From an uncultured Ruminococcus sp. (GTDB lineage: Bacteria > Bacillota > Clostridia > Oscillospirales > Acutalibacteraceae): 64,000 bases of DNA. The position numbers and the translations under genes are program-made. Positions 34,069 through 43,211 of this stretch are shown piece by piece (position 1 is the stretch's first letter; each line of letters opens with the position of its first letter). A model generated the notes under the pieces. The model worked only from the letters and a program-made list of their open reading frames with translations. It made no database searches and had not been told where the DNA came from. The DNA is taken from positions 4,009 through 68,008 of the forward strand of contig CAJUGO010000009.1 in NCBI GenBank assembly GCA_910585865.1, given 5' to 3'.

Positions 34069-35046
34069 ATGAAATGTCCTAACTGTGGATTTGAAAATAA
34101 TTTTAAATATTGCAAAATGTGCGGAAATAAGATGCCTGATTACAGCGACTCATCATATGATTGTAAAATATCTTATAAAAAAGATACAGTCAACAGCCAA
34201 AATGTATTTACTCCGCAAAATCAGTGCCAAAAAAATCCCCTTCAATATAGTCAGCCCGATTTTAATATAAATTTAAATACTGACCATACCAAAGAGAATG
34301 AAGTTAATTTACAGAAAACACTTCCTACAGTTCCCGCTTTCAAAAATGAGCTTCAAAAAACAGGCACAAAAAAACCTGCTGCAATTATTATATCTGTATT
34401 GATAATAGCTGTAATTATTGCAGGCGTCATTATTAACATTTTCTCAGCATGTTCATACAACGAATCATTTAAAGAGCAATATTATGACCTCAAATATTAT
34501 GACCTCAGTGGTATGCAAAGTGATTATTACAATCCGGTTTCTCCATTATATGTTTCTCCATCATATAATGAAACCAATGCATATAATTATACAGATCCTG
34601 AGAAATATCAAAAAGGTGATACTGTAATACTTATGGGGAGTAAAATCACTTTGATTGATTATTCTGTAAAGGATTTTAACAATTCGTTTTATAACGATTC
34701 TCCTTATTACTCTGACTGCAAAAACCTTGAAGCAGTTTTTGAAGTTAAAAATACTGCAGATGATAACCTCTATCTTGAAATATCTCAGTTTAGTATATCC
34801 CCTATTGATAGTGAAAGCTTTGATTATTGCTGTGAAGTATTTGCCATGGACGGAGATTCTGAAAAATATGGATTTTCAGTTAAACCTGGCATAACTAAAA
34901 AATTCAGCATAAGCTTTGCTGTACAAAATGATATTAGTGCAGCTGAAATCATGTATAATGATACAAACGGACACGAGATTGATTTTTCAGACAACAGCAA
35001 CCAAACAGCATATTCAACTTGTTATTACAAGGTTGACTTCAAGTAG
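34069..35046 (+). CDS. Zinc-ribbon membrane-anchored protein with extracellular DUF4352-like domain
   Basis: A 325-residue protein. The N terminus is a zinc ribbon (MKCPNCGFENNFKYCKMCGNKM, CxxC-x11-CxxC). A Gln/Asn-rich linker follows, then one membrane helix (PAAIIISVLIIAVIIAGVII, near residue 105-125) and an outside domain from ~residue 180 (DTVILMGSKITLIDYSV; NLEAVFEVKNTADDNLYLEI) that looks like the immunoglobulin-like DUF4352/DUF5067 fold. Tyr-rich segments lie between. The ribbon would be cytosolic and the beta domain outside. Function unknown. Confidence 0.78.
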   Translation: MKCPNCGFENNFKYCKMCGNKMPDYSDSSYDCKISYKKDTVNSQNVFTPQNQCQKNPLQYSQPDFNINLNTDHTKENEVNLQKTLPTVPAFKNELQKTGTKKPAAIIISVLIIAVIIAGVIINIFSACSYNESFKEQYYDLKYYDLSGMQSDYYNPVSPLYVSPSYNETNAYNYTDPEKYQKGDTVILMGSKITLIDYSVKDFNNSFYNDSPYYSDCKNLEAVFEVKNTADDNLYLEISQFSISPIDSESFDYCCEVFAMDGDSEKYGFSVKPGITKKFSISFAVQNDISAAEIMYNDTNGHEIDFSDNSNQTAYSTCYYKVDFK

Positions 35047-35105
35047 AGATTGTTTTAATAATTGCCCTTTTATTATTAAAAAGTTATATATTGTTATAAT
35101 ATTCG

Positions 35106-35906
35106 CTAAAAACCTGTAAAATTCTTTCTGAAAATATCAAGCGTATGATGTGAATAACCAACCATATCCTGTCTTTCACAGACAGTAAGATGGTATTTCA
35201 AATACAACTCGTACATTTTATCATCCATTTGATCTACGGTTTTTCTCATATGATTTGTATAACCATCGGAAGCAATGAAATGAAGCTGTGTTACGTTAAA
35301 ATGTGCTCTCAGTTTGTCAATATCTTCTTTGCGGTACAATTCAAATATGTCCCATGGTTTTGAAAATGTATCAAATGTTTCGTCATTAATCATACATTTT
35401 TCAATAATGCTGTAAATTTCTCCCTTATTAAACCCATGTGATAAAATACATGCATCACCCATGCAATATGCGGCAAAAATGATTCCGCCTTCTTTAGTAA
35501 CCCTTACAGCTTCAGACAAAGCCTTTAACTTATCCTCCAATGTAAATAAATGATACATAGGACCAAGCAGCAGTGTAATATCATATGTATTACTTTTAAA
35601 TGCGGATAAATCCACAGCATTGCCCTGTGTAACCGTAATTTGTTCGCCTTTGACAGTATTCTGTTTAAAAACATCTATATTGTGCTCTAACAATTCAACA
35701 GCATCAACATGATATCCTTTTTGAGCCAAAGCATGACTGTAACGGCCGGTTCCCGCACCAATCTCTAAAATATGAATACCTTGTTTCAAATATTTTTCAA
35801 TATATTTCATTGTTGTAATGTATTCGACCATTCCGTGTTTTGAAATAAGGCGTCCGTTTTCATCATATTCCTCATAATAGCTTTTTAAATTTTCTTCTGT
35901 TTTCAT
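35106..35906 (-). CDS. Class I SAM-dependent methyltransferase
   Basis: A 266-residue methyltransferase with motif I LEIGAGTGRYSHALA (near residue 45), an acidic loop VDAVELLEHN, motif IV LLLGPMYHLFTLEDKL and post-motif GGIIFAAYCMGD. The LLGPMYHL form is common in small-molecule methyltransferases of Firmicutes. The substrate is unknown. It is a single gene with AGGGGAAAGTAAT before the ATG. Confidence 0.88.
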   Translation of the reverse strand: MKTEENLKSYYEEYDENGRLISKHGMVEYITTMKYIEKYLKQGIHILEIGAGTGRYSHALAQKGYHVDAVELLEHNIDVFKQNTVKGEQITVTQGNAVDLSAFKSNTYDITLLLGPMYHLFTLEDKLKALSEAVRVTKEGGIIFAAYCMGDACILSHGFNKGEIYSIIEKCMINDETFDTFSKPWDIFELYRKEDIDKLRAHFNVTQLHFIASDGYTNHMRKTVDQMDDKMYELYLKYHLTVCERQDMVGYSHHTLDIFRKNFTGF

Positions 35907-36224
35907 ATTACTTTCCCCTAATAATCAGCATAATGCTATACCTGATATGGGCAGACAGATTAATATTACAACATTCAATCGTACAGCCATTTTTGAGTGT
36001 TTTTCAATAAATCAAAAAAACAGTACAGAACTATAAACTTTATAGCCTGCACTGTTTATATCTTATCAGTATTTCTGTAATAATTTAATTACTGTGATAA
36101 GGGTATAACAAATGTAAGCCCGCTTCTCTGCCAAAATGCAGCAGGGACGGACTGCATAACCGATTTATTATTAAAACAGTTTATATGATTTGACATTGTT
36201 ACACCTATTTATACCCTTAATTTA
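35907..36224. other. Intergenic region downstream of the fatty acid operon
   Basis: About 320 bases. It holds the terminator at 36013-36056 and otherwise no supported gene. The part between the accA stop and the terminator (36058-36224) has short inverted repeats (CAGTAATTAAATTATTACAG-like) but no known RNA motif was recognised. Confidence 0.5.
36013..36056 (-). terminator. Terminator of the fab-acc operon
   Basis: Minus-strand AACAGTGCAGGCTATAAA and TTTATAGTTCTGTACTGTT pair with small internal loops, followed by TTTTTT. It lies about 170 bases after accA. Confidence 0.82.
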
Positions 36225-37010
36225 TTAATCCTGAGGTCTTCCGATTTTGCGAAATCTTTCATATCTTGCAGATGTAATCTCTTCATCGCTTAATGAAAGA
36301 TTCTTTTCAAATGTACGGCTTATAAGCATTTTCAAGCTTTCAAACATAGCCATATCGTCTGCCTTCGGCTGACGAATAATACGTTCTATAACGCCAAGGT
36401 CAAACAAATCCTGGGCTGTCATTTTAAGTGCTTCTGCCGCTTCGGGAGCCTTCGTGCTGTCCTTCCAGAGAATTGACGCACAGCCTTCGGGTGAGATTAC
36501 GGAGTAAACAGAGTTTTCCAGCATCCACACCTCGTCTGCAACTGCAAGCCCAAGCGCGCCGCCGCTTCCTCCCTCGCCGATTACTATCGAAAGAATCGGA
36601 GTTTTTAAGGTCATCATTTCCATGAGATTTTCAGCAATAGCCTGACCCTGCCCACGCTCTTCCGCACCAATGCCCGGATATGCACCGCTTGTGTCAACAA
36701 AGCAGAGCACGGGACGGTGAAACTTTTCAGCCTGTTTCATAAGGCGAAGCGCCTTGCGATACCCTTCGGGGTGTGCCTGACCGAAATTGCGTTCCATACG
36801 TTCCTTTGTGTTTCTGCCCTTTTCAATGCCGATTACAGTCACAGGCATATTATACAGCATTGCAATACCTGCTACAATTGCTTTATCGTCGGCATATCGT
36901 CTGTCGCCATGCAGTTCAATAAAGCTGTCGCCGAACATATTGGCAATGTAATCAACAGAGGTCAGTTTGTCGGAGGCTCTCGCCGCCATAACTTTATCAT
37001 ATGCTGCCAT
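36225..37010 (-). CDS. accA: Acetyl-CoA carboxylase carboxyltransferase, alpha subunit
   Basis: A 261-residue subunit that with AccD moves the carboxyl group from biotin to acetyl-CoA. Typical stretches are FIELHGDRRYADD, QAHPEGYRKALRLMK, FVDTSGAYPGIGAEERGQG and the oxyanion-like GEGGSGGALGLAVAD. The N terminus lacks the ~50-residue helical extension of E. coli AccA. The ATG at 37010 overlaps the accD stop by one base (TGATG); a GTG at 37013 is an alternative. Last gene of the operon. Confidence 0.96.
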   Translation of the reverse strand: MAAYDKVMAARASDKLTSVDYIANMFGDSFIELHGDRRYADDKAIVAGIAMLYNMPVTVIGIEKGRNTKERMERNFGQAHPEGYRKALRLMKQAEKFHRPVLCFVDTSGAYPGIGAEERGQGQAIAENLMEMMTLKTPILSIVIGEGGSGGALGLAVADEVWMLENSVYSVISPEGCASILWKDSTKAPEAAEALKMTAQDLFDLGVIERIIRQPKADDMAMFESLKMLISRTFEKNLSLSDEEITSARYERFRKIGRPQD

Positions 37011-37873
37011 CACTCTGCCTCCTTGCCGTAGCCGTGAATCTTTAAAAGCTTAACGATTGTATTTTTAAGGTTGTTTCTGCTGACAACAGCATCAACAAAC
37101 CCCTTTTGAATCAAAAATTCTGCTCTCTGGAAATCTTTGGGCAGTTTCTGACGGATTGTCTGCTCAATTACCCTCTGACCTGCAAAACCTATTAATGTTT
37201 CTGGCTCTGCCAGTATTATGTCTCCCTCCATAGCAAATGAAGCCGTGACACCGCCTGTTGTGGGGTCAGTGAGTACTGTAATATACAAAAGTCCGGCATC
37301 ACTGTGACGTTTAACTGCACCTGATGTTTTTGCCATCTGCATAAGAGACATTATTCCCTCCTGCATTCTGGCGCCGCCGGAAACCGTACATACAACTATC
37401 GGCAAAGCATTTTTTGTTGCATGTTCAAATGCACGGGTAATCTTTTCACCTGTAACAGTGCCCATAGAACCAATCATAAAATCCGAGTCCATAACACAAA
37501 GCTCAGAGTCAACACCGCCGATTTTGCACTCACCGCAGATTACAGATTCCTTGCTGCCGCTTTTTCTTGCTTTTTCCAGTTTTGCATCGTATCCGGGAAA
37601 ACCGAGGATATTTGTGCTTTCAAGGTCAGAATCCTGCTCAATAAAAGTGTCGGAATCTGCAAGCATTTCAACACGCTGTCTGCCATTCATTCTGAAATGG
37701 TGATTGCATTTGGTACAAATATGCAGATTTTCCTCCATATCTGTGGCAAGAAGCATAGTGTTGCACTTAGGACACTTTATCCACATTTCCTGCGGCACAA
37801 AAGGAACATTCTGGTCGCCGCCCGGGATGGACTCAAGCTCATTTTTCGGTTTTCTGAAAGAAAATAAATCCAT
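37010..37873 (-). CDS. accD: Acetyl-CoA carboxylase carboxyltransferase, beta subunit
   Basis: A 287-residue subunit with an N-terminal zinc ribbon (CPKCNTMLLATDMEENLHICTKC) and the crotonase-like carboxyltransferase core (GARMQEGIMSLMQMAKTS, VLTDPTTGGVTASFAMEGD, IGFAGQRVIEQTIRQ). It pairs with AccA, to which it is translationally coupled. It follows accC by 42 bases. Confidence 0.97.
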   Translation of the reverse strand: MDLFSFRKPKNELESIPGGDQNVPFVPQEMWIKCPKCNTMLLATDMEENLHICTKCNHHFRMNGRQRVEMLADSDTFIEQDSDLESTNILGFPGYDAKLEKARKSGSKESVICGECKIGGVDSELCVMDSDFMIGSMGTVTGEKITRAFEHATKNALPIVVCTVSGGARMQEGIMSLMQMAKTSGAVKRHSDAGLLYITVLTDPTTGGVTASFAMEGDIILAEPETLIGFAGQRVIEQTIRQKLPKDFQRAEFLIQKGFVDAVVSRNNLKNTIVKLLKIHGYGKEAE

Positions 37874-37915
37874 ATCAGTCCCTCATCTTTATAAGAAAGT
37901 AGCTATATATAGCAT

Positions 37916-39268
37916 TTATTTGGAATTACGCTTTTCTTCAAATTCTGCCATAAAATCTGTTGTATACTCTCCGCTTACAAATTGTTCGTCCGACAGAATT
38001 TCAGCCAGAACATCACGGTTAATATCAATTCCGTCAATTGTAAGCTCAGAAAGCGCCATTTTCATTTTTCTGATAGCCTCTGCACGAGTTCTCGCCTGTA
38101 CAATCAGCTTTCCTATCATTGAATCATAATAGGGCGGAACAAAATAGTCCTGAAAAATTGCTGTATCAAAACGAACAAACGCACCGCCCGGCGTATGAAG
38201 TCTTGTGATTCTTCCGCAGCTCGGTCTAAATCCTTTTTCAGGATTTTCTGCATTAATTCTGCATTCAATAACATTTCCATGAGTAAAAATACTGTCCTGT
38301 GTGCGGGAAAGCCTTGCACCTGCGGCAATTCTGATTTGCCACTGAACAATATCAAGACCCGTCACCATCTCGGTAACTCCGTGTTCAACCTGTAAACGGG
38401 TATTCATTTCCATAAAATAAAAATTATTGTCATGATCAAGCAAGAACTCTACCGTTCCTGCATTAACATAATTAACTGCTTTTGCCGCTTTTACAGCTGC
38501 AATCATCATAGCTTTGCGCGTTTTTTCATCAAGCGCAGGACTAGGACTTTCCTCAATCATCTTCTGATTTTTGCGCTGAACAGAACACTCTCTTTCTCCA
38601 AGACAGATAGTATTTCCGTATTTATCGCATAAAAGCTGCATCTCTATATGTTTTACAGGATGAATAAATTTCTCTATGTAACAAGCTCCGTCGCCAAATG
38701 CCGATTCTGCCTCGCTTGAAGCCGATAAAAATGCGTCTTCGAACTGTTCAATAGTATCTACTCGGCGAATACCCTTGCCGCCGCCGCCCGAACGGGCTTT
38801 AATAAGCAGAGGAAACCCGATTTTCTCTGCCTCCGCTTTTGCCTCATCAACTGTTTCAACAATATCGCATCCCGGTGTAACAGGCACGCCTGCGGCACGC
38901 ATTGTCTTTCGTGCATTGTCTTTATCTCCGAGAAGCTTTATCATTTGAGAAGAAGGCCCTATAAAATTTATATTACACTGCTCACAAAGTGATACAAACT
39001 TTGCATTCTCAGACAAAAGTCCGTATCCGGGATGAATAGCCTGTGCGCCGCTTTCAACCGCTACTGTTAAAATAGCAGGCATATTAAGATAGCTGTCGGC
39101 AACTCTGTTGCCGCCTACACAATAGCTCTCATCAGCAAGCTGTACATGCAGTGAATCCTTATCGGCCTCTGAATAAATTGCCACAGTGCTGATACCCATT
39201 TCGCGGCAAGCACGAATAATTCTAACCGCGATTTCTCCTCGGTTGGCAATTAAGATTTTAGAAAACAT
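37916..39268 (-). CDS. accC: Acetyl-CoA carboxylase, biotin carboxylase subunit
   Basis: A 450-residue ATP-grasp enzyme that carboxylates biotin on AccB. Landmarks are ILIANRGEIAVRIIRACRE at the start, the HPGYGLLSENAKF segment, the ATP loop KARSGGGGKGIRRV, MQLLCDKYGNTICLGERECS and the catalytic MNTRLQVEHGVTEM. Length matches the family (~450). Confidence 0.98.
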   Translation of the reverse strand: MFSKILIANRGEIAVRIIRACREMGISTVAIYSEADKDSLHVQLADESYCVGGNRVADSYLNMPAILTVAVESGAQAIHPGYGLLSENAKFVSLCEQCNINFIGPSSQMIKLLGDKDNARKTMRAAGVPVTPGCDIVETVDEAKAEAEKIGFPLLIKARSGGGGKGIRRVDTIEQFEDAFLSASSEAESAFGDGACYIEKFIHPVKHIEMQLLCDKYGNTICLGERECSVQRKNQKMIEESPSPALDEKTRKAMMIAAVKAAKAVNYVNAGTVEFLLDHDNNFYFMEMNTRLQVEHGVTEMVTGLDIVQWQIRIAAGARLSRTQDSIFTHGNVIECRINAENPEKGFRPSCGRITRLHTPGGAFVRFDTAIFQDYFVPPYYDSMIGKLIVQARTRAEAIRKMKMALSELTIDGIDINRDVLAEILSDEQFVSGEYTTDFMAEFEEKRNSK

Positions 39269-39298
39269 TTTTTCACATCCAAAAATTTATTGCATTTA

Positions 39299-39718
39299 TC
39301 ACTTATTCTCAATCAGCGCAAATGAAAGTTCAGCGCTTACACACAGCTTTCCGTCAACATAACCTTTTGCGTCAATAAAATAAAAAGCGCCTCTGTTTTT
39401 TGTCAATGTACAAACACTTTCAAGGGTGTCTCCCGGTTTTACCTGATTTTTAAACTTTACATTGTTCATTTTTGTAAAGTACGGAGTACAGTTCTTTACT
39501 TTATCCGCAAGAAGGCAACAGCTAGCCTGTCCCATCATTTCACACAGAATTACACCGGGAACAACGGGATTTCCCGGAAAGTGACCCTGCAAAAAGAACT
39601 CGTCACCCTTTATTGTATATTTTCCTTTTGCAGTATTTTCATCAATACTTTCCGCCTCTTCAACCAAAAGCATATTATCACGGTGCGGCAATATCTGTTT
39701 TATTTCTTCCTGATTCAT
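39299..39718 (-). CDS. fabZ: 3-hydroxyacyl-ACP dehydratase FabZ
   Basis: A 139-residue hot-dog fold dehydratase of fatty acid elongation. The family start IKQILPHRDNMLLVEEAE and the active-site block GHFPGNPVVPGVILCEMMGQ with catalytic His and Glu are present. The ATG at 39718 follows TAAGGAG; a frame start at 39784 would add a non-conserved Cys/Tyr-rich tail and is rejected. Confidence 0.96.
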   Translation of the reverse strand: MNQEEIKQILPHRDNMLLVEEAESIDENTAKGKYTIKGDEFFLQGHFPGNPVVPGVILCEMMGQASCCLLADKVKNCTPYFTKMNNVKFKNQVKPGDTLESVCTLTKNRGAFYFIDAKGYVDGKLCVSAELSFALIENK

Positions 39719-39816
39719 ATTAAACTCCTTAAATCTATAAATTAAGTAACAATAGATAATTACACAGGAAAACTGTTTGCACAAACAATTTAATCCGTGC
39801 TCAATTAAGCTGCAGG

Positions 39817-40284
39817 TTACTTAATTTTAAATAAAGGCTGACCGTATTCTACAAGGTCACCGTCTTTTACAAGAATTTCTGTTATCTCGCAGTCCTCTTC
39901 AGCCTGAATTTCGTTCATGCACTTCATTGCTTCAATAATGCACACCGTATCTCCTTTTTTCACCTGTTTTCCTGCAGTTACATACGGGGCGGCGCCGGGT
40001 GATGCAGCAGCATAGAAAACGCCTACTATAGGAGCATTTACAGTTTTTAAACTATCTGCCGGCGGCTTAACAGTTTCCTGCTGCACAGCAGCAGGTGCAG
40101 AAACATCCTGCATCTTGGGAACAGCTGCACCGTTCGCTGCCGGAACAGCGTTTACAATCTGCTGGACAGGGACTGCCTTTTCAAGATGTATTTTTGAACC
40201 ATCCTCTTTCTGAATTTCAAGCACTGAAAGAGATGAGTCCTCTAAAACAGAGATAAATTCCTTGATTTCGTCTAAGTTATACAT
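39817..40284 (-). CDS. accB: Biotin carboxyl carrier protein of acetyl-CoA carboxylase
   Basis: A 155-residue carrier. The C-terminal biotinyl domain has the EAMKCMNEIQAE biotinylation motif (variant of EAMKLMNE) and the thumb-like YVTAGKQVKKGDTVCI region. A Pro/Ala/Val-rich flexible linker (~residues 35-80) joins a short N-terminal helix (LDEIKEFISVLEDSSLSVLEI). Standard operon position between fabF and fabZ. Confidence 0.96.
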   Translation of the reverse strand: MYNLDEIKEFISVLEDSSLSVLEIQKEDGSKIHLEKAVPVQQIVNAVPAANGAAVPKMQDVSAPAAVQQETVKPPADSLKTVNAPIVGVFYAAASPGAAPYVTAGKQVKKGDTVCIIEAMKCMNEIQAEEDCEITEILVKDGDLVEYGQPLFKIK

Positions 40285-40301
40285 AACAGCTGCCCTTTCT
40301 A

Positions 40302-41531
40302 TTAATATTTTTTAAATACCAGGCAGGCATCGTGACCGCCAAAGCCAAGATTTGTAGATGCGGCAACATTTACATCACGCTTAACTGCCTTGTTCGGAGT
40401 ATAATTAAGATCAAGACCTTCGTCCGGTTCGTCTAAATTAATAGTAGGAGGAATAATTCCTTCTTTAAGCGCCATAATTGAAGCAATTGCTTCAACTGCT
40501 CCTGTTGCACCGAGAAGGTGTCCTGTCATTGATTTCGTTGAACTTATATTTGCATCATAGGCCTTGTTTCCAAGAGCTGTTTTTATAGCCATTGTTTCAG
40601 TAAGGTCGTTAAGGTGAGTACTTGTTCCGTGAGCGTTAATATAAAGCTGTGCATCTTCAGCTACATTCGCCTCATCAAAAGCAATTTTAATCGCTCTTGC
40701 CAGCCCTGCTCCTTCTGGATCCGGAGCAGTCACATGATGGGCGTCGCAGGTATTTCCGTAACCCGAAACTTCAGCATAAATCTTTGCCCCTCTTGCAACA
40801 GCATGCTCATACTCTTCAAGAATCAGCATTCCTGCTCCCTCACCCATAATAAAACCGTCACGTCCTTTGTCAAACGGACGCGATGCCTTTTTGGGGTCTT
40901 CATTAGTTGAAAGAGCCTTTATATTCTGGAAGCCGGCAATAGTAAGAGGAGAAACAACTGCCTCTGTACCGCCCGCAATAATAGCATCAGCATATCCGTC
41001 CTTAATACAGTGGAAAGCTTCGCCGATTGAATTTGTACCTGTTGCGCATGCACTCATAACAGACAATGATGCACCCTTTGCATTAAATCGAATTGCAACG
41101 TTGCCTGTTGCAATGTTTCCGATCATCATCGGAATAAAGAAAGGAGAAACTTTTTTTGCACCGCCGTTTTCCATTGCAATTGTATTCTTTACAAAAGTTT
41201 TAAGTCCGCCTATGCCTGCTCCGATATAAACGCCGAAGCGGTTTTCATCAATCTTGCCGAGAATACCGCTGTCATCTACAGCCTGCTGTGCCGCAGCAAT
41301 AGCATACTGAGTATAAAGATCCAGCTTTCTTACTTCTCTTTTTTCTATATACTTTTCTGGCTCAAAATTTTTAACTGTACCTGCTATATGAACCTTTAAA
41401 TCGCTTGTATCAAATTCGGTGATTGTTTCTATGCCGCAAACACCGTTTATCATATTCTCCCACATTGAGGGCACATCATTGCCTACAGGTGAAATTGCAC
41501 CAATACCTGTTACTACTACTCTTCTGCTCAT
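40302..41531 (-). CDS. fabF: 3-oxoacyl-ACP synthase II
   Basis: A 409-residue condensing enzyme for chain elongation. The start RRVVVTGIGAISPVGND, the catalytic Cys in VMSACATGTNSIGEA, the two catalytic His in NAHGTSTHLND and TKSMTGHLLGA, and the C-terminal NLGFGGHDACLVF are all present. The ATG at 41531 follows GGAGGTAATT; the frame ATG at 41543 overlaps fabG and adds only MEVI. Confidence 0.97.
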   Translation of the reverse strand: MSRRVVVTGIGAISPVGNDVPSMWENMINGVCGIETITEFDTSDLKVHIAGTVKNFEPEKYIEKREVRKLDLYTQYAIAAAQQAVDDSGILGKIDENRFGVYIGAGIGGLKTFVKNTIAMENGGAKKVSPFFIPMMIGNIATGNVAIRFNAKGASLSVMSACATGTNSIGEAFHCIKDGYADAIIAGGTEAVVSPLTIAGFQNIKALSTNEDPKKASRPFDKGRDGFIMGEGAGMLILEEYEHAVARGAKIYAEVSGYGNTCDAHHVTAPDPEGAGLARAIKIAFDEANVAEDAQLYINAHGTSTHLNDLTETMAIKTALGNKAYDANISSTKSMTGHLLGATGAVEAIASIMALKEGIIPPTINLDEPDEGLDLNYTPNKAVKRDVNVAASTNLGFGGHDACLVFKKY

Positions 41532-41543
41532 AATTACCTCCAA

Positions 41544-42287
41544 TTACATTGCAAGTCCGCCGTCAACCCTGATAACTTCTCCCGTAACATAGGCAGCATC
41601 ATCAGAACAAAGGAAAGCTACTACATCTGCAACGTCTTCCGGCGTACCGATACGCTTTGCAGGAATTTGAGCCTTCATAGCATCTTTAACTTTATCAGAA
41701 AGAACATTTGTCATATCTGTCCCGATATAACCCGGAGCAACTGCATTTGCAGTTACGCCTCTGCCTGCAAGTTCTTTGGCTACAGACTTTGTCAAAGCAA
41801 TTATACCTGCCTTTGAAGCTGCATAATTAGCCTGTCCTGCATTACCTATAATTCCGATAATTGAAGATGTACTTACAATTCTTCCGTAACGTTTTTTCAT
41901 AAAGTGCTTATATGTATGCTTAATCATATTAAAAGTTCCCTTTAAGTTTACATTGATTACAGCATCAAAATCTTTTTCATCCATATTAAGCACAAGTTTG
42001 TCACGGGTAATGCCTGCATTATTTACAAGAATATCAATTCCGCCGAATTCATCAATTACCTTATCAATAACCTGCTTTGACGCGTCAAAATCAGACACAT
42101 CGCAAAAATACTGTTCAACCTTTGTGCCATACTGTAAAAGCTCTTCCTTGGCTTTTAAGCCTTCGCTTTCATCTCCAACATAAAGGATTGCAATATTTGC
42201 GCCGCCCTTTGCAAGCTTTGAAGCAATTGCAAGGCCAATTCCTCTTGAACCGCCGGTTACTACGGCAGTTTTATTCTCAAAGTTCAT
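41544..42287 (-). CDS. fabG: 3-oxoacyl-ACP reductase
   Basis: A 247-residue NADPH-dependent SDR reductase of the elongation cycle. It has TGGSRGIGLAIA, NNAGITRDKL, Ser in STSSIIG and the YAASKAGI Tyr/Lys pair, then APGYIGTDMT and the C-terminal YVTGEVIRVDGGLAM typical of FabG. Confidence 0.97.
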   Translation of the reverse strand: MNFENKTAVVTGGSRGIGLAIASKLAKGGANIAILYVGDESEGLKAKEELLQYGTKVEQYFCDVSDFDASKQVIDKVIDEFGGIDILVNNAGITRDKLVLNMDEKDFDAVINVNLKGTFNMIKHTYKHFMKKRYGRIVSTSSIIGIIGNAGQANYAASKAGIIALTKSVAKELAGRGVTANAVAPGYIGTDMTNVLSDKVKDAMKAQIPAKRIGTPEDVADVVAFLCSDDAAYVTGEVIRVDGGLAM

Positions 42288-42308
42288 AAATTTACCTCCG
42301 ATACTGCA

Positions 42309-43211
42309 TTAAAGATCTATTGACTCTAAATCCGATGGATTTTCAACCTTAAATGCCTTTACATCGCTGTTAATTCTCTTTATAAGTCCTGTGAGAGTTT
42401 TTCCCACTCCAACTTCAATAAAAGTATCAACACCGTCATTTATCATATTCTCAACAATTGTCTGCCACTTAACCGGATTTTCGACTTGTGCCTTTACAAG
42501 CGCTTTGTAGTCTCCTGAATAAGGCTGTGCCGTAAAATCTGAATAAATCTGAATTTCAGGATCTGAAAAATTAATATTTTCCATATATTCGCCAAGACCC
42601 TTTGCTGCCTCCGCCATAAACGGAGAATGAAAAGCACCGCTTACTGCAAGCAGTTTTGCCCTTCCGCCTTCATTCTTGACAGCCTCACAAAAGGCCTCCG
42701 CATTCTCGCTTGTTGTTGCAACAACAGTCTGTGCAGGCGAATTATAATTAACTGGATATGTTTTATCAAAACGAGAACAAATTTCTTCAACCTGCTCAGG
42801 CGTAATCTTCATAACTGCCGCCATGGCGCCCGGATTTTCAGCAGCAGCCTTGTCCATAAGCTCGCCTCTTTTGCATACAAGCTTAAATGCCTCTTCATCT
42901 GAAAGCATTTTTGAAAAAGCAAGCGCCGCAATTTCGCCAAGTGAAAAACCCGCAACGCAATCAGGTTTTATTCCCTTTTCAGTCACTGCATATGCAGCTG
43001 CCAAATCAGCTGTAAAAACACATGGCTGTGTATTTACGGTTTTGCAAAGCTCTTCGGATGTTCCTTCAAAGCACTGACTTGAAGTGCCGTTTCTAACCGA
43101 ATCTGCCATATCATAAATCGCCTTTGCCGCAGAGGATGCTTCGTAAAGCTCTTTTCCCATACCGCTGTACTGTGCACCCTGTCCGGAAAAAACCAATGCT
43201 ATCTTACCCAT
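42309..43211 (-). CDS. fabD: Malonyl-CoA-ACP transacylase
   Basis: A 300-residue acyltransferase that loads malonyl groups on ACP. The start KIALVFSGQGAQYSGMGKEL, the active-site GFSLGEIAAL with nucleophile Ser, and the His of SGAFHSPFM are present. Its start overlaps the end of fabK by 13 bases. Confidence 0.97.
   Translation of the reverse strand: MGKIALVFSGQGAQYSGMGKELYEASSAAKAIYDMADSVRNGTSSQCFEGTSEELCKTVNTQPCVFTADLAAAYAVTEKGIKPDCVAGFSLGEIAALAFSKMLSDEEAFKLVCKRGELMDKAAAENPGAMAAVMKITPEQVEEICSRFDKTYPVNYNSPAQTVVATTSENAEAFCEAVKNEGGRAKLLAVSGAFHSPFMAEAAKGLGEYMENINFSDPEIQIYSDFTAQPYSGDYKALVKAQVENPVKWQTIVENMINDGVDTFIEVGVGKTLTGLIKRINSDVKAFKVENPSDLESIDL

Noticed and set aside
34479..34508. Short tandem repeat (AATATTATGACCTCA twice)
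   Set aside because: It encodes a YYDL-KYYDL repeat inside a Tyr-rich linker of the zinc-ribbon protein. Two copies only, so it is most likely neutral slippage.
36058..36224. Small RNA or gene after accA
   Set aside because: Inverted repeats are present but short, with no promoter or T tract that would define an RNA.
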